A stretch of 64,000 nucleotides of DNA from Anseranas semipalmata (taxonomy: Eukaryota; Chordata; Aves; Anseriformes; Anseranatidae): contig VXAA01004288.1 in assembly GCA_013399115.1 (NCBI GenBank), positions 20,055-84,054 on the forward strand, read 5' to 3'. This document shows positions 29,401 through 38,400 of the stretch, piece after piece. The number at the start of each line of letters is the position of its first letter. Within the stretch, counting starts at the first letter, position 1. The notes under the pieces are model-generated. The model was not told the DNA's origin and did no database searches. It saw only the letters and a program-made list of their open reading frames with translations. The position numbers were made by a program, and so were the translations under genes.

Positions 29401-32400
29401 AAACTCTAAAAATGTGTTTTATTAACTGCAGAAATGTTTTAAATGGTAAGGCAAGTGGCAAATTGGTAATGTGATAACCTTTGAGTTACTACAGTTTAGC
29501 AGTTTTCCCATGGAAAGGATGAATATGATTGGAGACACTTCTTCCCAAAGAGCACAAACCATCCAGACTTGGTGTGTGGGGGGAGTAAATTTCAGTGGCA
29601 CCAAGGCTCAGTTTTTCAAGAACAGTAGATTGAAAACTAGTTTACAAGATTATATACATGCCTGCACATGAAGCAAAATTAGGAGTGTTAGCAATAGTTT
29701 AGAGACTGTTTTTGGAAAACTGTTTTTTGTTGCAAGCATTTTTAGTGTTTTTTTTTTTTAATTTTCAGAATAGGGATGCAGCATATTAGAATCCAACAGC
29801 ATTGTTGGCTCTGTCACACTTCTGATAAAAAGCGCTTTTAAGTTATAAGCCAAAAATCTAATTATCCTAATAAGGGATTCAGAATACTCAGAGACCCTTC
29901 CACTTGCACCTGTATTTTTATCAAGTGTGAAATTTTAATTCTGCTTAGCTACTGAAAATACTAAGTCATCATTTTTAACTTTTATTTAAACACTGAAATA
30001 TTAGTCAATGCCCAAGGAAGGATAGAAAATATTCTGACAGAGGACCTTTAATTCATGAGCTGTGAATCCTTGATGTACTTACCTACCACTTAGCCTTGCT
30101 AGCAGGTCTTAACCTTAAGTTAAAAAAAAAAAATACTGTGTGTATGGGAAACAGATATTTCTGTTGGCATTTCATTGGTTGGACTGGCCACAGAGATCTC
30201 CATTTCTTTAAATGGACAGATGATGTCTAGGAATTTAGTAAGAACTGGTATTTGTGTGGTTGCATGCACTTTCGTAGTGAAAGTATTTGGTAAGTTTCTC
30301 CAGTTATATAGCAGCTGCCAGTTTTCTGTCTGGGATAGGATTGAAATTTGCTTTAGAATTTACTTTAGAATTTACTGTTAGATATTCTGGTATGAAATTG
30401 CTATTTTTTTTCAAGAGCTTTCCATTCCATATTAACACCTGTCCTTAAAAACCCTGCTATTACAGATCATAAAGGATTGCAACACCTTTTAAAGCATGTT
30501 TCCTGAGAGTATTTGTTTATTCAGAATGCCAATAAAGTACACAAAAGGCATTTCTGCGTAACGGAACACCGTATAACATAGTATAACAATTAAACTCAAA
30601 CACACTGGACATTCTGCCAAACCTCTCTGTAGATTTCCTGAATTAAATTCTGGATCTCTTGCCATCTCAGAGTAAAATTAAATTTTTAAGGAAGTCTGGC
30701 ATTGTACAAGATAAATACGAAATTCTTATTGCTACCATAATTTATAACAAGCTGTGTATGAGAAATTAGCAGCTCATTGGTGTCTAAACCAATTCAAAAT
30801 TAATTTCTAAATGGGCATAAGAACATGCCTTCTCAATTTCTTTACATGTAAGTCGGCTGTTTCATAAATAAAATATTTCGTCATCTCTTCCTCCTTTCTC
30901 TCACTCCCTTCCCAAGACACTTCTAAAACTAAAATATGCATCAACATTAACACATCAATATTTATTTATATCCAGCTATTTCAGATAAGGAACCCAGAAG
31001 GTGTTCTGCACAATACAAGAAAATCTTTTCAGGCCACTGGATTTTGCAGCAAAATTTTTGGCTTACCTCTGTAAGCAATATAAGATAAAAACGAGCTTCT
31101 TCTAATAGTGGGAATGTTGTTACAGGATTTTCTTTACTTTATATGAGCTATTGAAAAATGAACTTTTTATCTGTTAGGCTATTAGAACTGTAGATAGAAT
31201 ATCCTTAAGTTTTACTGAGTTGTAATGGGAATACTGTTAACACTCTAATTTGTTCTGTGCTTTTTCTTAAATTTAGAAATTAATGACAAATACACAAATC
31301 AAGCTAGCTTCCATTTTAAATTTAACGGTCCAGTTTAAAAAAACAAAAAAACAAAAAACAATAACTTTAGTGTTAAAATCTGAAGAGAACTCTAAAACAT
31401 TTTAGAGAAAAATCTAAGCACATTGTAAGGGAACAAGGGAAGACCGATCAATGTCAACTACCTGGACTTCTGTAAGGCTTTTGACACAGTCCCACATGAC
31501 ATCCTGACCTCTAAATTGGAAAGATACGGATTTGAAGGGTGGACCATTCAGTGGATAAGGAATTGGCTNNNNNNNNNNNNNNNNNNNNNNNNNNNNNNNN
31601 NNNNNNNNNNNNNNNNNNNNNNNNNNNNNNNNNNNNNNNNNNNNNNNNNNNNNNNNNNNNNNNNNNNNNNNNNNNNNNNNNNNNNNNNNNNNNNNNNNNN
31701 NNNNNNNNNNNNNNNNNNNNNNNNNNNNNNNNNNNNNNNNNNNNNNNNNNNNNNNNNNNNNNNNNNNNNNNNNNNNNNNNNNNNNNNNNNNNNNNNNNNN
31801 NNNNNNNNNNNNNNNNNNNNNNNNNNNNNNNNNNNNNNNNNNNNNNNNNNNNNNNNNNNNNNNNNNNNNNNNNNNNNNNNNNNNNNNNNNNNNNNNNNNN
31901 NNNNNNNNNNNNNNNNNNNNNNNNNNNNNNNNNNNNNNNNNNNNNNNNNNNNNNNNNNNNNNNNNNNNNNNNNNNNNNNNNNNNNNNNNGGGCCACAAAG
32001 ATGCTCAGAGGGCTGGAGCACCTCTCCTGTGAAGAAAGGCTGAGAGAGCTGGGGATGTTCAGCCTGGAGAAGCGAAGGCTCCGGGGAGACCTCTTTGCGG
32101 CCTTTCATTACTTAAAGGGGTCTTATAAAAAGGATGGAGAGGGATTCTTTGCTCAGGTAGATAATGATAGGACAAGGGGCAATGGATTGAAACTAAAAGA
32201 GGGGAGATTTAGATTAGATGTTAGGAAGAAATTCTTCACTGTGAGAGTGGTGAGGCACTGGAACAGGTTGCCCAGAGAGGCTGTGGATGCCCCATCCCTG
32301 GGGGTGTTCAGGGCCAGGTTGGATGGGACCCTGGGCAATCTGATCTAGTGGGTGGCATCCCTGCCTAGGACAAGGGGGTTGGAATCAGATGATCTTTAAG

Positions 32401-35400
32401 GTCCCTTCGAACCCAAGCCATTCTATGATTCTATGATAAGCAGTTGACAACTTTCTTGTTAGCTGCAACTTTTCCAAGTAGGAGAAGTATAATGTGAGTG
32501 AAATGAGTCCAAGAAAAAAAGAATTAATTTGAAGTTGGACTGCATAAAGAAAAATACTGAAAATGTCATCGAAAGTCAGGAGCTTTTTGTGTTGTGCTGT
32601 ATTCAGTTTGAACTCATTTTCTTAACATGAAGATGTATTTTGAAGAAGTGAAGAAAATGAGCTGTGAATAGGCTTCAAGCTGATATTAAGACAGGCTTCT
32701 TTTCCAGGGAGGGGTGGGGGGCTGGAGAAAAGCCAGACGAGAAATATGCTGTAGGTAACAGTATTGAGTTATAGCTGGAAAATCCTGCTATACCTTGATT
32801 TGACTAGCAATTTTTGACTAGTCAAAAACTAACCTTGATTTGACTAGTATAAATGGTCCAGAAAGTAGGAACCAATGGAAAAACTACTGGACCTTTAATC
32901 AAAGTGTAATTAAATATATAAATTTACATCAGATCAGTTTCTAGTTGCCTGTATATGGGTTGTGTATCCCTTTGTAAATAGAAAGTAGTAGCTTTACCAA
33001 TTTTCATTTCTTATTGTATCATGGTTACTGGTGATAGTGTATGTATGCATACTCATTTTAACATCTAGTTTACTTTATTACAGTTGGCTTGTGTGCCAGT
33101 ATTAGAGGAATTTAAACAGAATTAAAGGCAAATGTTGCATATATATGGGAGATGATAATTATGTGCAAAAACTTGCATGATTAAGCTTTTGCTTGGTCTT
33201 GGACTACAATTTTACTCCAGGGGGTCTTGCTCTGTCTAGTACAGTAAACTTCAGATTGTGTGACAGTCCTCAGTAAACCCAAAACTACATACTGAGTTAA
33301 ACATCCAGTGTTTTACTGCGATAAACTTGTTTAACTTCCAGTATTTTACCATCAGACTTGTTAGAACGCCAGTGGCTTTTGTGTTAAAGTGCATAGCTAT
33401 ATCTTAGATCTTCTGTATACTTAGAACAAATTTTCAGTAGCACTGATCTGGAAAGCACTTCTCATTGTTAAATAATGAGGGAGATATCAGCTATTTCATA
33501 ATCAAAGGTAGTTATTTGACAAAAAAAAAAGCACTGCTACAGAACAAGATGACAGAAAGGTATGCTCTTTTCTTGAGTTAACATAAGATCTGCAAGAGCA
33601 GACAGGGTTTGAAACTAGTAACAAATGATTTATTATAACCATATTGTTACCTGCCATTTACATTTCATCATAACTTGCCAATTTTTATAGCTTTTCTGTT
33701 TTTTTGTAGATGTCCCAGAGCATGTCATCGGTATCCTCAAGACATTCTGAAAAAATAGCAATTAGAGAGTAAGTACATGTTTATTTTCCTATAATCAGAT
33801 GGATGTGCCTTCAGTAATAAGTAGTTAAAGAATGTCACAGTTCTTCTGTCCTTTCTCTGTGATGAAAAGGTGTATAGATCATCTTTATAGCTCACACATC
33901 AGTTATTGAACCATGTCAATTCAGCATAAATCAGATTGTATAAACATTTCTCTTTTTTTTTTCCTTTTTAAAAAAGGCCTTTCTGAATTCATTATGGCTT
34001 TTTTGATTTCTCTGCCTTTCTTTACACTGTTCATAAGGCTAATATTTCATTGGATTTCTAGGATTCACCCAGTATTTTCTTTTAGATTTACTTCTTGTTT
34101 AGCTATTATCTTTCTGAAATCATGCTAGGAAAAGGTAGAAGGAATGCTGTTCACCCTGAATATGTATAGTGCTCCATTGTATTTAAGCAGAAATTCTACT
34201 TTCCTGAAATCTTTTGACTTAATGAAATGAAATTAACTCAAATGCTTTGTTAGATATTATTGAACTGTTAACATGTAAAGTTGTTGCTGAGGGGGGGAAG
34301 TGTTAATTGTTGCAAAATACAAAAGCTACAGACAGTTGTTTTCAAGTAATTTTTTCAGTCTGAGATTGAGGAACATCAAAAATGTTTTTGGAAAAAAAAA
34401 ATACAGATTATTCCTTTAATGTTTTCTGAATTACACCAAATTGCATTTGTATTGTAACAAGGGCAATATGTGCAGAATCAGCCTTTCCTTTGAGCATGTA
34501 AATATTATGGCAGCTCTTTTGGTAGTCTTTGGGGAGAAAACTATTATGAAAGAAGAATTCACCTGTCCAAGAGAGATGTCTTTGAGTCATTATAGTCTGT
34601 CGTCATAATCAGTACAGGGAGAAAAGCTGGAAGTATTATTTAATCTGAAAGTGTGCATTAAAGGATATGAGATAGATTTCTCTCTACATTTACCTGTTTA
34701 TCCCTGAGTATGTATCTGCAGTCTCTTTTTATGAAGAAGAGTTTTCCCTCTTTCTTTGCCACTTCCAACCCCACCCCCAGAGTAGTAGTAATATTTATTC
34801 TTAGAGCTCTCTCATAGTTTAATGGTTAATTTATAGCTATTTCAGACTTCATTTCATTCATGAGTAATTAAATTACTTCCAACACATTTGCACTGTGAAA
34901 CAGAAATTGGAGACAGAAGAAGTTCTCTGAATTCTGTTACTGAAACTTGGTGTAAGAACTTCTGTGGCTTATGTTATCCTGCTGTCAGGAAGAAACAGAT
35001 CATTGAAACTTTTTTCTTTGTTTTTAACCCTTTGATCAGAGTCAGATGAATATTTCATCCCTTCTTTGTCTTGTGTGCTTAAAATTTTAAGCTTGAATAT
35101 CTACATAAATGCTTTGCTGTATTTTTGTGATCAAATTAGCTACAGTTAAAACATCAAAAGGCTGTTTGTAAATACTGTGGTACTGTGATCATCATCATAA
35201 CTGTTGGTGAATAAAAATCAATTAAAAAAAAAGAGATCTTAGTATTTTGTTAGGTATTCCTGTTTATATTTTAAAGCAAAGCTGTCCTTCTGGAAAAAAC
35301 AATATGAGCTGATGGATGTAGAAAAACATTTCAAAAAACATACTTTTTAAAAGGTAGAGTTTCTTGCTGGCTCCAGAAAATGTAAAATGTATATGAGTTG

Positions 35401-38400
35401 GCATAACAAGTAGAAAATTCTGTGCTACTGTACAACTAAGTCTCATCCTGTGTAGTATGTGGAAAAACTTTCAGTGTAAATTATGCAGTCTTAAACTTTC
35501 ATGTTTTTTTTAGCTAAATTCCTTAATTTCTCTAGTTTTCAGGTTGGCGATTTGGTTCTCATAATCTTGGACGAAAGGCATGACAACTATGTATTATTTA
35601 CTGTTAGTCCAACCTTGTATTTCTTGCACTCAGAATCTCTTGCTGCACTGGATCTCAAACCAGGTGAGTGTGGTAAGTGTCAGATTATTTCCAATTACTA
35701 TGTCTTCCTACAAGTAACACTTAAATTTCTAACACTTAGTAAGTGATATAAATACATATGTGGTAAATATAACAAGTTTGTAATACAAATAGCTGCTGGC
35801 CTTCTCTTGCTTTTGCTATTTGATACTAAATGTTTTTCAACACAGAACATTTTAAATCAAAAGTTTATACAGATATTGATATCTCTGAAAAATAGAAAAG
35901 AATATCTGCATCTTCAAAGCAAGCTGTAATAAATAAATGCCAATTTTATACATAGCCAGTGTATATTAACATAGAATCATAGAACAGCTCAGGTTGGAGG
36001 GGACCTCAAAAGAACATCACATCCAACCTTTTGTGGGAAAAGGGAGCCTGGATGAAACTATCTAGCACCCTGTCCAGTTGCATCTTCAAAACCTCCAATG
36101 ATGGGGAATTCTACCACATCCCTGGGGATTCCAGTGATCAATTCTTCTCACTGTAAAAAATTTCTTCCTTGCATCAAGTCAAACATCTCACGTGCAGCTT
36201 GTACCCATTGCCCTGTGCGTTCTCAATGTAGCTGCCTGTGAAGAGATCCTCTGTCCTCTTTGCAGCTGCCCTTTAAGTACTGGAGCACTGTGATGAGGTC
36301 TACCCAAGCCTTCTGTTTTCCAGGGTGAAAAGACCTGACTACTTCAGCCTTTCCTCACAGGGCAGTTTCTCCAATTCTTTGATCATCTAGGGAAAATATT
36401 CCTATCAGGACACTTAGTTATTCAGTATCAACAACAATGGTGTATAATTGTGTAGGTCTCAGGCCTATTCTTACGTGGATTTATATTTTCAATATCTTTT
36501 TATTTGGTGAGGAAAGCAAACACAAAACTCATTGTAACATTTCTATCGAAACTATGCATGCTCCGTTCTTATTTTTAATACCTGACTTTATGCTGTTCTT
36601 TAAAGATTGTCTTTGGATAAAATTTGTTCTCTCTGTAGCTATCTTTTGTGAAGTGACTGGTATTTATAAACCTAAATGCATGTCTGAAATAATAAAATGT
36701 AAGCTCTAGTATAGAGGGATTTGCAAGCAATTTTTTTGCTGATAAAGTTTTTACATCGTGGTTTTAGCAGGACTCATTATTCTTCAGAGAGTAGTTTCTG
36801 TACGTTTTGCTTATGTTCAGGTTGGTGGCACATTCACTTTTTCCCCCCTTTAATCTTCAGGTTATTCATTGGCAATTTTTGGCAGCTATGTAAACTTAGC
36901 TAAATTGAAGTGTTAATCTTTCTGATATCAGGAAAAATAACAATGTTTAGTGCATTGCGCTGAACTATGTGCTAAATCAAATAGATTCATGTAAATGTCT
37001 TTAAACTATCACACCTAATGTATGCTTTGCAAACCTCCCCATCCCACCATGCTCCAGATTTTTGTTGCATGCATCAAAAGGAACCTTTGTATTAATTCTG
37101 ACTTCTCAGTGAAAATTTCTATATGTTTTTACTTGTCAGAAGCTGTCAATTAATACTCAAGCAGCAGACATCATTGTAGTTACAATGAAGGATAAGACCA
37201 CCAAGCTCTAACTGAATTCAGAAACTGCTGAAGAATCTGTGCTGTACATTTTCCGTGACACATCTGGGCAGAATTCCTATCTTATAGACATAATACAGTC
37301 TAACAATGACATTAGTATTGCACACATAACTATGTGAAATATGATTGATTTTCTTATTATTGGTTTACATACATAAGGTAACCTCCACATCAGTTTGTAT
37401 ATTATTCTGAGTATGCAGTTCACGGACCTCTGTTTTTGAATGGACTTAGTTTGGTCCATCCTTACCACTTGCTAACCAGAGTCAGTGTCAAATTTGAGAA
37501 GACTGCACATAAAACCGCCATGAAGACTTAAAATCTTTGGAACACATTTATCTCTAGCTCAGTACTTCAGGAAACAATGTCTTGATTCTATTTCTGCATC
37601 AGGGAAGTGGAGAAAATGAAACAAAGGTTACTACCTCAGTATTATTTGTGATAGATCAGAATTGGTGTGGACCTAGGTACTGCAAATTATTGTTTTAAGG
37701 TCTGCCAAAAACAATCTAAAACTGACCTTTTGCACCAACATACATAAATCATGCTAATAATTCTGTATAGATCTCCCTACAATATTAAGTGTCAGGGATT
37801 TAGGTTGTCATAGGTTCTCTCTGCCTGCATTAAGAGCACTTAAAATGTTAGGATGACACTGAAATTGGTTGAAGACTGCATGGTTTCTCTGTTGTCGCAC
37901 ATTGTCTGGATATGGAAGTTCTAATCTGTGAATTGCAGGAATAAACAGCATCCTTCTCATTTTGTGAGATCAATGAAGTCCACCAGCCAAGCAAATTCAG
38001 AAAAAACACAATATATTGTGATTTAAATATTAGTTGTAGAGCATTCAGATCAGATATGAATACTTCACACTGATATGTAGGAGTTTGGAGCAGAATGGAA
38101 TCTGCTTCATTGTTAACAGCCAAATTAATTTTGAAGGGTAAGATTAAAACTTCAAATTCTGTTTCTTGAGTGACTCATATTCTAGTCACTAGATACAGCT
38201 TTTCATAGTTGTGTTTAGAAAAGCACTGATTATGCAGAGCATGTGAGCTGTTCCTTCAGTCTTCTTGATGCTTTATTCATGCCGTGATCATTGATACATA
38301 GAAAAGAGCAAAGCATGTAAAATAGATACAATTTCTTGGAATACAAGACAAATACCCCTTCAATCCTTTGAAATATTTCAAGATATTCTTATCTTAAATC

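Larger units (their letters stand above)
29339..33709 (+). other. RB1CC1 intron with gapped CR1 element, about 4.4 kb
   Basis: Contains the CR1 LINE at about 31430-32438 with an unsequenced block, an A/C-rich run near 31336-31360, and a palindrome plus direct repeat at 32792-32847. Confidence 0.8.

Noticed and set aside
31414..32348. Several long open frames spanning the N block on both strands
   Set aside because: They are open only because N is translated as unknown; the real content is a CR1 element.
35501..35746. 81-residue open frame as an independent gene
   Set aside because: It is exon 14 of RB1CC1 with intron sequence at both ends.
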